Positions 47,601-54,971 of a stretch of 64,000 nt of DNA are shown here, piece by piece. Source of the stretch: Paenibacillus sp. FSL K6-3182 (lineage in GTDB: Bacteria; Bacillota; Bacilli; Paenibacillales; Paenibacillaceae); contig NZ_CP150265.1 of the NCBI RefSeq assembly GCF_037976325.1, positions 4,831,501 to 4,895,500 on the forward strand. Direction: 5' to 3'. The number at the start of each line of letters is the position of its first letter. The stretch's first letter is position 1. The position numbers and the translations under genes are program-made. The notes beneath the pieces were generated by a model that was not told the DNA's origin, did not search any database, and was given only the letters and a program-made list of their open reading frames with translations.

Positions 47601-48385
47601 CGTCACTTTCAGATTCCGGCACGCTCAGCAATAGAGCTACCGTAAGCTTTACTTCGGGCGCTTTTTCAGGAAATACGTTTTCCAACACGATCGTTACACC
47701 GATTTTTCAGCCTATTATTGCACTTGGCAAATCTGCCGATACCGCAAATGCGACTGTCGGAGACACAGTAACTTATTCACTAACCATCACGAATACAGGC
47801 AATATTGCCGTGCAGGCTTCCGTATTTGATACGATTCCAACTGGCGCCGCCTTTGTACCAAATAGTGTACTAATCAATGGTGTTCCGCAGCCTGGCGCTA
47901 ATCCGGCGACTGGTGTTTCCGTTGGCACCGTTTCGCCTGGCGCATCCATTAGCATTCTGATTTCACTGCAGGTAACGGTAGATGCACTTCCTTCACCGCA
48001 GCTGCTCGTGAACCAAGCAACAGCTAACTTCTCCTACGTACCGCCGGATGGCCGTGTGCTCACCGGAACTATTTTATCGAATGTATTGTCCATTCCTGTG
48101 TCTTCTCCAAATGTGTCTGTCGTGAAGAGCACATCTTCCGTTGATGCTGTTGTAGGCGATACCATTACCTATACTATAACGGTGTCCAACAATGGCATTG
48201 AATCCGTCAATAACGTCATACTCATCGACCCTACCCCAGCAGGAACAACGTTTACGACGGGCAGTGTCACTGTAGATGGTTCACCGCGGCCAACAGCTAA
48301 TCCCAATAACGGCATTACTATTGGCACCATTGCTGCTGGGGGCAGCTCAACCGTTACATTCAATGTGCTGGTTGTTACACTATGA
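41678..48385 (+). CDS. Giant DUF11 tandem-repeat protein, N-terminal part (frame ends early)
   Basis: 2235 residues. Residues 1-345 form a unique N-terminal domain of the type found on Bacillus/Paenibacillus DUF11 proteins (GAITFTGNTLGLSRSE; STVLYAELIWGGTYV). Then 15 DUF11 units of about 125-130 residues follow, each opening with a VGDTITYT-like strand, a TNSG/SNTG turn, an LTD-P-G motif and PNSV-nGvP. The units alternate between two types, so the true period is about 260 residues. No signal peptide, LPXTG or SLH motif. The start is unclear: GTG 41678 overlaps the GGGGGG ribosome-binding sequence. The frame stops at TGA 48383-48385 while the repeat pattern continues in the next frame. Probably a surface or spore-associated structural protein. 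Confidence 0.85.
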   Translation: MNTIPLVVRSTLNATGAITFTGNTLGLSRSEVAGTPGTSDSIGAFSTTNTAARYGTYPLGTTSNYLENSSAAVLVLPTGSTVLYAELIWGGTYVNGTVNLTAAINNPVTFITPLGTSSITPDAATSNTFDLGGGALGYTRSANVTSLVLAAGAGTYITGGVVGTIVIPGDSTANHAGWTLAVIYQNPSLPFRNMSLRVGAILVQSTSAAVNTTITGFATPISGALGGRALFSAQEGDANRTGDQALFGPTAASLVALSGTNNFANNFFASQINNDSGALNTTGTFGDRNQINGTPGTNIIGGRQGWDITNVDISARLTNNQSSAVLSLTTSGDAYVLNANAIQVNINAPVINVTLSENATGPTIGDIITFTVTVNNSGTANAASIVLTDTLPAGVTFVPGSVVVGGVSKPTFDIRTGAPLGSLNLATSITVTYHATVTSLPSNAQLSSTANAAFTFQSIAGGPNITGVIPSNTVTIPVYAPNLSIVKSANTQNATVGNLVVYTLLVANTGSSAAIVNLTDNIPAGTSFIPNSFRVNGVVVAGANPSAGVAIGTIAAGGSSTITFQVQVNVLPSPPQLVNQASATYTYQIPDGRIFPGSLSSNTVTVPVRLPNVVVTKSASLTDIAVGETLTYSLVVTNSGIESVTNVTLGDIIPVGAEFTSGSVIVAGVSKPTANPASGISLGTIAPSSSVTVTFAIRATSIPSSGALVNQASVSYSSGVFTGLSLSGSVTTPVYQPIISITKNGTPTNATVGGTITYSFSVKNSGNIAAQVTLTDNIPTGSTFVPNSVIVNGTALPGSSPVSGISLGALPASGVSSVSFQILLSSLPSPPTLVNQASSLYTYQLPSGRSLSGSSSSNTITLTAQAPNVTITKAVNATAAAVGDILTFTIVAVNNSVVPVTNVNISDTLTSSAAFIAGSATINGVATTANPNVGISIGTINPSANVTIVFQAQVTSLPDPAVISNRAAISYTSGSFTGSSLSEKVQIPVYQPIISIVKLASTQNATIGDTYTYTLRVQNSGNIGATVNVTDNIPAGAVFDTNSVLINSVPFPGLNPVTGIPIGNVLPGTMTEISFVVTVATLPSPQFLVNQASAPYNYSLPDGRQLNGASASNTVSIPVSLPNVTLVKSAAPTSVVVGDTFTYTSIVTNNGIAPVNHVVVNDPLADNIAFISNSVFINGTPRADSAPSTGIPIGTLAPGGSATVTFEVRVTMAVPTQITNQSTVSFTSGVFSASSSSNTTTTPVTQPQISLQLSANTSNATLGDTVTYTVVVSNTGNLAGILTLTDILPTGTTFAPNSVVVGGVPHPGESPVTGISVGSVLPGVPITVTYSTVITTLPNPQVLVNQAIGAYTFTPPDGRLLNGSTQSNVLSVPVSAPNVAVVKSTTTVDAALGDIITYSVAVTNSGIESINNVVLTDPVPDGATFIAGSLTINGNPAPGVPASGIALGLIPSSNTVTVSFKLSVTSIPVSGQIGNQANITFTSGVFSGMTMSNVVNTPVYQPVISLVKSANSINATLGDTVSYRIDVSNTGNFAGNVTLTDNIPLGAIFEPNSVLVGGQPQPGTDPVTGINIGAVAPNATVSVTFSVIIDSLPNPQQLSNQAIANFAFVLPSGRPLSGSASSNTVVISVSAPNVSVVKSTTSTAVAIGDIVTYSINILNSGIAAVNNIIFTDPLPVGSALVPGSVLVDGVPRPTANPATGVAIGTIAQGNTVVVSFNVSVISLPASGQLSNRSSVSFTSGVFSGVTFSNTVIIPVYQPILTGTKSGNTSNATVGDTVVYTIPIQNTGNYPGDVTLTDTIPAGTSLVQNSVIVNGQLVPGADPAAGISLGSVTTTASVIFSVVINTLPQNQQLVNQASATYSFLLPDGRTLGGSFSTNALSIPVSAPNVAVVKSTTDTDAVVGDTITYRIAVTNNGIENINNVLVVDPLSPGSSFQAGSVLIDGVPKPAANPSLGILVGSIAPSVTVLVDFSVLVTSLSDSGTLSNRATVSFTSGAFSGNTFSNTIVTPIFQPIIALGKSADTANATVGDTVTYSLTITNTGNIAVQASVFDTIPTGAAFVPNSVLINGVPQPGANPATGVSVGTVSPGASISILISLQVTVDALPSPQLLVNQATANFSYVPPDGRVLTGTILSNVLSIPVSSPNVSVVKSTSSVDAVVGDTITYTITVSNNGIESVNNVILIDPTPAGTTFTTGSVTVDGSPRPTANPNNGITIGTIAAGGSSTVTFNVLVVTL

Positions 48386-50040
48386 GCCCGCTTCCTGGCG
48401 GTAATCCAATGGTTCAAAATCAATCGCTTGTTCAGTTTGCTTCAGGAAGCGCAGAGCTGGTGACCTACTCCAACACGGTCAATACCGCATTAATAGGGAC
48501 TCGTATCGTACTCGAGAAAAAAGCCTATGAAAGCGAGGTTACTCTTGGCAGTACGATAACCTACAATATCACGGCAACGAACATGGGAAACACAGCCGGC
48601 AGCGTCACACTTACCGACATGCTGCCGGAAGGAACTTCATTTGTCGCGAACAGCGTAATATTGAATGGTACACCCATGCCTGGCGCTAACCCAAGCAACG
48701 GTATTGCAATTGGAAATATGATGCCGCAAACGCAAGCTCAAATCATATTTCAACTCATTGTCGTTTCCATTCCAAGCAGCCTTCAGCTAGTTAACCAAGC
48801 GCAGGCAGATGCCGAATTTCGAACAGCAGAAGGGCGAATTGTCACGAGTATTACCTACTCGAACACGCTCGTTACACCTGTTAATGAGGTATCGCTATCT
48901 GCTCGACTTAGTGCAAGCACCGAACAAACCTTTGTCTCAGAGCATGTAACCTATGAACTTACGATTGTTAATGACGGCAACCTTAGTCTCCGAGAGGCAG
49001 TCGCTTCCTTCGATCTGCCTCTCGGCATCCTTTTTGTGCCCGGCAGCGTGACAATCAATGCTGTTATTTCACCAAGCGCTGATCCGAATGCAGGTATCCC
49101 GCTCGGCACTATTAGACCACAATCAACCATCGTTATCACCTATCGCGCGCAAACGACGGAGGATGCAGCCTCTATATCTATCAGCAAAGCAAACGTTCGT
49201 TATCAAGTTTCCAGCACGCCGGATTATACGCATTCAAATAAGGTCGCCGTTATCCTTATCCAGCCCGAGATCAGCGTTAATAAGCAAGTAGATCAGCTTG
49301 TTGCTGTCCCAGGTGATGTCTTGCATTACTCGATCTACATTGAGAATGCCAGTAATGTTGCCGTTGATGCCGTGATGGATGACGCTTTGCCTGCTGGTAC
49401 AGTCTTTGTACCAAATAGCCTGAAGTTAAATAACCATTCGATGCCAGGCGTGTTTATTGAAGATGGCATTAATCTCGGTACGCTGCTCGGGCAATCACAA
49501 AACATGATAACCTTTGATGCCCAAATCCCTTTACCCCTTGCCACTGTTGCACCATTAACGAACACTGCATCGGTTGTCTACACTTTTCGGCTCTCAGACG
49601 GAAGAGTAGTTAGCAATTCCGCGATATCAAATGCTGCAATAACAGAAGTGGCTGCGCCTATCATTCAGCTTACAGCAAAAATTACTCCACCTATTGTGGA
49701 GTATGGCGATACAATAACCATCGTTTCAACGCTTATGAATAATGGAAACTTGCCAGCTTTCGTTTCATTTACAAGCGAGTTTCCATTTGGCGTGGATTTA
49801 TTGCCAAAAACGTTCCGTGTGGATGGAGCTCGACTAAGCTCCATTGATTATGACGGCAAACAAACATGGCAGCTTGGGAATGTACTACCCGGAGCAACAC
49901 TTGAAATCATTTATTCTGCTATCGTTACTGACGCAATCGTTTCTGATGAAATCGTAGGTTATGTCAAAGCGAAATTCTCCTATGAGGTAAGCGGGCAAAG
50001 CTACACTGGCGAGGCTCTATCCAATTCATTAGCAGTTGCT
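42715..50040 (+). repeat. Nineteen DUF11 units in tandem, two alternating types
   Basis: Fifteen units lie before the frame change at 48382 and four after it. Type A opens with NVsVVKSTts-dAvVGDtITY and has GIEsvNNV; type B opens with iIslvKSAnt-NATvGDTvTY and has an LTDNIPaG stretch. Types alternate through the main array, which suggests growth by duplication of two-unit blocks of roughly 780-800 bp. The last four units are more divergent. Confidence 0.8.
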
Positions 50041-50061
50041 GTGATTGGGGATGACGAGTGA
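48382..50061 (+). CDS. DUF11 repeat protein, C-terminal part in a shifted frame
   Basis: 559 residues with four more DUF11 units (openings near VTLGSTITYNI, VSEHVTYEL, VPGDVLHYSI, EYGDTITIVS) and a short tail ending IGDDE. It continues the preceding protein after a -1 change of frame: the first residues (LPGGNPMVQNQSLVQFASGS) are the second half of the fifteenth unit. ATG 48382 overlaps the upstream stop as ATGA, but there is no ribosome binding site, so expression would need re-initiation. Either one gene of about 2790 residues with a mutation or sequencing slip, or two coupled genes. No wall-anchoring signal at the end. Confidence 0.75.
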   Translation: MSPLPGGNPMVQNQSLVQFASGSAELVTYSNTVNTALIGTRIVLEKKAYESEVTLGSTITYNITATNMGNTAGSVTLTDMLPEGTSFVANSVILNGTPMPGANPSNGIAIGNMMPQTQAQIIFQLIVVSIPSSLQLVNQAQADAEFRTAEGRIVTSITYSNTLVTPVNEVSLSARLSASTEQTFVSEHVTYELTIVNDGNLSLREAVASFDLPLGILFVPGSVTINAVISPSADPNAGIPLGTIRPQSTIVITYRAQTTEDAASISISKANVRYQVSSTPDYTHSNKVAVILIQPEISVNKQVDQLVAVPGDVLHYSIYIENASNVAVDAVMDDALPAGTVFVPNSLKLNNHSMPGVFIEDGINLGTLLGQSQNMITFDAQIPLPLATVAPLTNTASVVYTFRLSDGRVVSNSAISNAAITEVAAPIIQLTAKITPPIVEYGDTITIVSTLMNNGNLPAFVSFTSEFPFGVDLLPKTFRVDGARLSSIDYDGKQTWQLGNVLPGATLEIIYSAIVTDAIVSDEIVGYVKAKFSYEVSGQSYTGEALSNSLAVAVIGDDE

Positions 50062-50076
50062 AACAAAGAAACAAAT

Positions 50077-50116
50077 AAACCCCGATTTGAACCATGATGG
50101 TTCAAATCGGGGTTTC
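50077..50116. terminator. Bidirectional intrinsic terminator
   Basis: Long perfect arms AAACCCCGATTTGAACCAT / ATGGTTCAAATCGGGGTTT with almost no loop, ending in T/A-rich flanks. It serves the DUF11 gene (+) and the TIM-barrel gene (-). Confidence 0.9.
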
Positions 50117-50118
50117 AA

Positions 50119-50979
50119 TTATTGGATCTCCTTTTGCCAAAGCTGCCTCACAAGTTGCTTCAAATAAAGGGACTGCGACCAGCGGTCACTAATCTCCGAC
50201 TGCCGAGAACCAGCCTCATCTGACGTAATCGCATACGATGCAGGACCCAGCTCAACGACGACAGGGAATGAATCATTCTCTTTTCTTTGTCCATTAAGCC
50301 AGTGTCTCATTGCACTGCCCCACCATCTGGAGAAATGGGGTACCATCGGATGATTGCCTGCTTCCCCCGGGTCGATCTGTATTTGCTCGCCATTTGAAAT
50401 ACGGGTATGAATACTGTGCGTGTTTGGCAGCAAGCTTTGCAGCATCTGCTCCGCCTCATCCGAAATCGTATGAAGCTCACCAGCTACGACATAATGTGAA
50501 TAGTCAATCGTAAGCCTCAGTTCCGGCAGCGACTGCAAATATTGCCGCGTTCGGATGAGATCCTGTGTAATCGTACCTCGGTGCGTCTCTACATAAACCG
50601 GGATGCCCGCCTGCCTCGACAGTGCATCAATTCCAGATAACAGTTCAATGGCGGAATCGCCAATGAGGAAAGGCGTCATCACCTGTGCATTGATGTAGCC
50701 GATGTTTTCGAACGCTGCTGCTTTTTCCAAAAACTGAGACATCTCGTTTAGTGAAGAAGGATAAGCATTTACACTAAATGACATGTTGTATTTATGGAGC
50801 AGCTCCTTCCATAAGCTGCTTTCCTCAGTTGCCGGCACAAAGGCGTTAATGCCGTCGAAACCATTCTCTGCTATTAGCTTGAATTTCCCTTCTATATCTT
50901 GCGCATGCCCCGCTGTTCCTTGCAACCCGCTCATACCCCACCAGGACATCTCAACCAACAATTTATTTTCTGTTTTCAT
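50119..50979 (-). CDS. Sugar phosphate isomerase/epimerase-like TIM-barrel protein
   Basis: 286 residues of the xylose-isomerase-like TIM barrel (AP_endonuc_2) family. Likely metal-site segments: VYVETHRG, LTIDYSHYVVAG, IHTRIS and VVELGP. It starts 7 bp after the dioxygenase stop in the same operon, so the two probably act in one catabolic route for a polyol or modified sugar. Exact reaction not recognisable. Confidence 0.8.
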   Translation of the reverse strand: MKTENKLLVEMSWWGMSGLQGTAGHAQDIEGKFKLIAENGFDGINAFVPATEESSLWKELLHKYNMSFSVNAYPSSLNEMSQFLEKAAAFENIGYINAQVMTPFLIGDSAIELLSGIDALSRQAGIPVYVETHRGTITQDLIRTRQYLQSLPELRLTIDYSHYVVAGELHTISDEAEQMLQSLLPNTHSIHTRISNGEQIQIDPGEAGNHPMVPHFSRWWGSAMRHWLNGQRKENDSFPVVVELGPASYAITSDEAGSRQSEISDRWSQSLYLKQLVRQLWQKEIQ

Positions 50980-50985
50980 CATTAA

Positions 50986-51795
50986 TTAGTGCGGATAGGC
51001 CGTATCAAATTCAACTCCGCATGGTCCTCCGTCCGGATTAATTTCCAAATCAACGGCAGTGCCATCCTGTCTAAACAAAGGGCGATAATGATCGCTAATA
51101 TGAGTTGCTGATGCATTCGCATAATGGCAGATGAAGGCTCTGCGGAATTGATCCTTTGTTTTGTTTCTATACGACCCATGGATCAAGTTCCCGTTGAAAA
51201 ATAGCACGTCGCCCTTATCCATAATTACCGGCATCGCCTTTTGATCCTTAGGTGGTTTAACGAAATGGGAAGTGAACGATTCCGTTGAATCCGCAATTTC
51301 AGGGCAGCTAATTTCATGCTCGCTCGTCTTCGGAACGACAAGCAAGCTGCCGTTCTCCTCATTTGCCGCATCGATCGCCGTCCAAGCTGCGATACAATTG
51401 CCAGGCTCCACCTGCAAATAAAAATTGTCCTGATGCAGCGCTTGACCGCGTGAGCCTGGCGGCTTGTAATAAAACATGCTTTGGGCTGCAAGCGCTTCTT
51501 CACCATAAAGATCTGCTAATACGTCCATGACCGGCTTATGGAGCAAATATTTTTTGGACGTCTCATTAAAGCGATGCGGATGCATGACCCGCGGATAACG
51601 CTTTAACGGATCATCTGTCTCCCCTGACAGATCTGGCTCAAAATAACCCGGCACTGCTTTATGGCTCATTTCCTCGAAAGTATCCTCTATCGTGCGAATG
51701 TCTTCCTGAGAGAAAAGACCTTTTATCACAATGTAACCCTCAGTACGAAATTGATTAACCTGCTCTTCTGTTAGTGCAATCAATGCTTCTGTCAT
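50986..51795 (-). CDS. Phytanoyl-CoA dioxygenase (PhyH) family Fe(II)/2-oxoglutarate oxygenase
   Basis: 269 residues from ATG 51795 (AAGGAGCG upstream). The 2-His-1-Asp iron triad is visible: His121 and Asp123 in ALHQDNFYL and His206 in NLIHGSYRN, with Arg218 behind it as the 2-oxoglutarate anchor. The protein hydroxylates a small substrate, here unlikely to be phytanoyl-CoA. Transcribed with the TIM-barrel gene, divergent from an AraC regulator; probably part of an induced degradation pathway. Confidence 0.88.
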   Translation of the reverse strand: MTEALIALTEEQVNQFRTEGYIVIKGLFSQEDIRTIEDTFEEMSHKAVPGYFEPDLSGETDDPLKRYPRVMHPHRFNETSKKYLLHKPVMDVLADLYGEEALAAQSMFYYKPPGSRGQALHQDNFYLQVEPGNCIAAWTAIDAANEENGSLLVVPKTSEHEISCPEIADSTESFTSHFVKPPKDQKAMPVIMDKGDVLFFNGNLIHGSYRNKTKDQFRRAFICHYANASATHISDHYRPLFRQDGTAVDLEINPDGGPCGVEFDTAYPH

Positions 51796-51929
51796 CGCAT
51801 AACGCTCCTTCACTGAATTAATCATTGCTCTTGACATAATCATAGTAGTTTCGCTATTTTTAAGGAAGAATGATTACTGCTGAAAACTACTTGTATTATG
51901 CTATTTTGAAAATGAAGGAGGAGTTTGGC

Positions 51930-52742
51930 ATGCATCCAAATCATAGAAAAGAAGCTGAAACAGAAGCACATGGCGGTGTGTTTCTAAGTGGTCTATTTGA
52001 TGAATCCGACTCCTATCGTTATCGCAGGCCAAACGGAATAAGTGATTGGCTTATCTTTTATACCTTAGAGGGTGAAGGCTATTTACGCACACCCGCTGGA
52101 GAGAGGCGCTGCCGCAAGGGACAAATCGGGCTGCTGCGCGCTGGCATTCCCCACGAGTATGGCACAATTGCGGGAAGCAGCTGGCACTTTTATTGGGCAC
52201 ATTTTCAGAAACTACCTGAAATCGACTATTTGCCAAAGGATGAAAGCATCGTCATCACGATTCCAGACGGCAATATGAGAAGTAGAGTACAACTCACCTT
52301 CGATCATATATTGAGTGATTCGAGAGAGCGGGCAAGCTTCTGGCAAATGTTATGTGAGAATGCACTGCGCCAAGTGATATTGCTCACAGCGCAGCAGCTA
52401 GATAAACGGCTGGATCCTCGCATCGAGCTTGCCCTGCAGTATTTATCACAGCATATGGAGCAGCCGATACGCATTGAAGAGTTGGCTCGGTCGGTTGGTT
52501 TATCTCTCTCGCGGCTATCCCATCTATTCAAGCAGGAGACAGGCATGAGCGTGGTCGAGCATCTGAATCATCTGCGGCTTCAGCAAGCGGCTCTTCTCAT
52601 GGAGCATATGGGCCGTTCGGCAACCGAAGCTGCGCTTGATGTCGGCTTTAACAATTACAATCATTTTGCTGCATTGTTTCGCAAAAGTTATGGCGTAAGC
52701 CCACGAACATACAAAAAGGACAAAACCGCTCATAACGAGTAG
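51930..52742 (+). CDS. AraC-family regulator (divergent from the dioxygenase operon)
   Basis: 270 residues from ATG 51930 (GGAGGAG seven bases upstream); the frame is open back to 51870. The N-terminal cupin (DWLIFYTLEGEGYLRT, GIPHEYG) binds the effector and the C-terminal double HTH (IRIEELARSVGLSLSRLSHLFKQETGMSVVEHL; AALDVGFNNYNHFAALFRKSYGVSPRTYKK) binds DNA. It faces the dioxygenase/TIM-barrel operon across a 134-bp gap, the usual position for its activator. Confidence 0.92.
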   Translation: MHPNHRKEAETEAHGGVFLSGLFDESDSYRYRRPNGISDWLIFYTLEGEGYLRTPAGERRCRKGQIGLLRAGIPHEYGTIAGSSWHFYWAHFQKLPEIDYLPKDESIVITIPDGNMRSRVQLTFDHILSDSRERASFWQMLCENALRQVILLTAQQLDKRLDPRIELALQYLSQHMEQPIRIEELARSVGLSLSRLSHLFKQETGMSVVEHLNHLRLQQAALLMEHMGRSATEAALDVGFNNYNHFAALFRKSYGVSPRTYKKDKTAHNE

Positions 52743-52754
52743 CTTTGTCCTTTG
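52711..52754 (-). terminator. Intrinsic terminator of the AKR/MocA operon, inside the 3' end of the AraC gene
   Basis: Perfect arms AAAGGACAAA/TTTGTCCTTT with inner pairing; on the - strand a T-run follows. The AraC stop codon lies inside the hairpin. Confidence 0.75.
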
Positions 52755-52783
52755 GATGCCATCTATTTAATTAGGGAATGTGA

Positions 52784-53722
52784 TTAAACCTTTTGTACGG
52801 CTAAATCAAGCCAATCCATCTCTTCCTTGGTGAGCGTAATTAGCGAGCCTGCATCACAGGAATGAAGCTCTTCCGCTGATTGCGCGCCAATCAGGGCACA
52901 AGTCGGAAACGGTTGGTTTAGCACGTATGCTAGTGCTATCTGGATAGCACTAACGTTTTTCTCAGCTGCCAACTGCTTTGCACGCGCCAGACGCTCCCAG
53001 TTCTCATCGCTATAGAACACGCGCACAAGATCCTCATTATCTCTAACTTCTGGTGTAAATCTACCTGTGAAAAATCCTCTTGCCTGCGAAGACCACGAAA
53101 GCAGCGGGAATTGCTCTTCCTCATGCCATGCGCACGTTTCCTCATCAGCAGAAACGCAGCCATGCCAGAACGGTTCATTCGCTTTCGCAAGGCTAAGGTT
53201 CGGACTGCTGAATGAAAAACCGACAAGTCCATTTGCAGCTGCGTATTCATTCGCTTCCTTAATACGCTGCCATGTCCAGTTAGATACGCCAATCGCTCGA
53301 ATAGTTCCTGCTTTCACATGCTCATTAAGAATATCGATAACCTCTGCTGCTGGTACTGCCGGATCATCCCGATGCAATGCATAAAGGTCGATATAGTCGG
53401 TTTGAAGACGCTTCAAGCTAATCTCCAAATCATGAGCAATGGCCTCTTTGCTCACACGCGAACCCGTATGATCATGATGTGCGCCCTTGGTCAAAATAAC
53501 CAATTGCTCCCGATTGCCGCGTTCCTGCATGTAGCGGCCAATCACTTCCTCGCTTTCCCCGCCGCAATAAATATGGGCTGTGTCAATTGAATTGCCTCCA
53601 ATTGCTAGAAAAGCATCTAGATTAGTTGCTGCTTTCTCGTAGGAATCGTTATAGAAATAATCCGACCCCTTCATTAAGCGAGATACCTGCTTGGGCGAAC
53701 CTTCAATTTGAATATATTCCAT
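52784..53722 (-). CDS. Aldo/keto reductase
   Basis: 312 residues. Asp and Tyr in SIDTAHIYCGGESE, Lys in LTKGAHH and His in YALHRDD form the AKR tetrad; TCALIGAQSAEEL is in the NADP-binding end. It lies 30 bp behind the Gfo/Idh/MocA gene, so the two oxidoreductases probably act on one polyol or sugar substrate. Two such enzymes in the window (also at 14339) are not close copies. Confidence 0.9.
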   Translation of the reverse strand: MEYIQIEGSPKQVSRLMKGSDYFYNDSYEKAATNLDAFLAIGGNSIDTAHIYCGGESEEVIGRYMQERGNREQLVILTKGAHHDHTGSRVSKEAIAHDLEISLKRLQTDYIDLYALHRDDPAVPAAEVIDILNEHVKAGTIRAIGVSNWTWQRIKEANEYAAANGLVGFSFSSPNLSLAKANEPFWHGCVSADEETCAWHEEEQFPLLSWSSQARGFFTGRFTPEVRDNEDLVRVFYSDENWERLARAKQLAAEKNVSAIQIALAYVLNQPFPTCALIGAQSAEELHSCDAGSLITLTKEEMDWLDLAVQKV

Positions 53723-53752
53723 CGTTGTTTTGCCTCCTTAATTATGGGTTCG

Positions 53753-54754
53753 TTATATTTTAATTCGTGTATGCTCATGAGCAGAAAGCAGGCAAGCATC
53801 GATTACTTTCATGTTGTTAACCCCATCAGAGCTGCCGAACTGAAGCTCTGATACACCATTAATGGCATTTGCCATATGATCGGCCTGCAAAGTGTAGGCG
53901 TTTACATGCGGCACCTCAACTTCACGGCGCTCTCCTTTTGCATCGACGAAGAAATTACCGCTGCCCGGCGCACCAGTCACAAATGCGGAAGGCACTTCGA
54001 TAATACCCTCTGTACCTAGCACCTCAAGCGGGTTGCGGAATGCTGCCCACATGCCGCAATCAAACGTCAGTGAAACCGCACCTTCAAACTCGATTAATCC
54101 AGAGGCCATCATATCGACATGATCATGCTCTGGTGAGAACAAAGCCTGAACGGTAACCGCTTCAGGTTCTTTGCCAAGCAGCAAGCGAGCAGCATTAATT
54201 GGATAACAGCCTACATCGTAAATCGAGCCGCCTCCCCACTCCTTGCGGTATCTCACGTTTTCTTTATGTCCTGCATTGTTGAAGGTGAACGCGCTGCGAA
54301 TGCCGCGAATGTCGCCAATTTCCCCATCTGCGATCACTTTCTTGATCATGTCGTATCGAGGGTGATAGCGATACATAAAAGCTTCGGACAATAACACGCC
54401 TGCTTTCGCAGCAGCTTCAGACATTTCAGCTGCTTCTTGTGCAGTCAAAGCAAGCGGCTTCTCGCACAAAATATGTTTTCCTGCTTCAGCAGCCCGGATC
54501 GTCCACTCTCTATGCAAATGATTTGGGAGTGGAATGTATATAACGTCAATAGAAGCATCCGCAAGCAATTCTTCATAACTGCCGTAAGCAGTCGGGATAT
54601 TCAGCTCTTCTGCCGTTTTCTTTGCCTTGTCCACGTCACGGCTAGCAATAGCCGCTACCTCATTTAATTCCGAAAGGTGAAGGCCAGGTATTACTGCGCC
54701 TTTGGCAATTCCAGCGCAGCCCATGATGCCCCATTTTAGTTTCTTCGTCGTCAC
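53753..54754 (-). CDS. Gfo/Idh/MocA family NAD(P)-dependent oxidoreductase
   Basis: 333 residues. N-terminal Rossmann fold with WGIMGCAGIAKGAVIPGL and the family hallmark CEKPLAL; the C-terminal substrate domain has EAFMYRYHPRYDMI and GGGSIYDVGCYPINAARLLLG, with His and Asp residues of the inositol-dehydrogenase-type active site. First gene of a two-gene operon, divergent from an AraC gene about 210 bp away. Specific sugar or inositol not predictable. Confidence 0.92.
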   Translation of the reverse strand: MTTKKLKWGIMGCAGIAKGAVIPGLHLSELNEVAAIASRDVDKAKKTAEELNIPTAYGSYEELLADASIDVIYIPLPNHLHREWTIRAAEAGKHILCEKPLALTAQEAAEMSEAAAKAGVLLSEAFMYRYHPRYDMIKKVIADGEIGDIRGIRSAFTFNNAGHKENVRYRKEWGGGSIYDVGCYPINAARLLLGKEPEAVTVQALFSPEHDHVDMMASGLIEFEGAVSLTFDCGMWAAFRNPLEVLGTEGIIEVPSAFVTGAPGSGNFFVDAKGERREVEVPHVNAYTLQADHMANAINGVSELQFGSSDGVNNMKVIDACLLSAHEHTRIKI

Positions 54755-54971
54755 TCCATCGTCACCTCAACCATTATTTTATTATTATATTGCGATTACA
54801 TGCTGAAACTAGTTACACCATCAGTTCAGAGCGCTGCACCTAAATCGTGAGGTACAAATTAGTATCAAACGATTTCATTGTGCTTGCCTCTAGTTTAAAG
54901 TAGATAACCAAAAAATAAAATGATATTATTTTGTTATAAGTTAAAACAATATTGTCATTGAGGTGAACAAC

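Noticed and set aside
48370..48390. Programmed -1 ribosomal frameshift in the DUF11 gene
   Set aside because: No X-XXY-YYZ slippery heptamer and no evident downstream pseudoknot near the stop codon.
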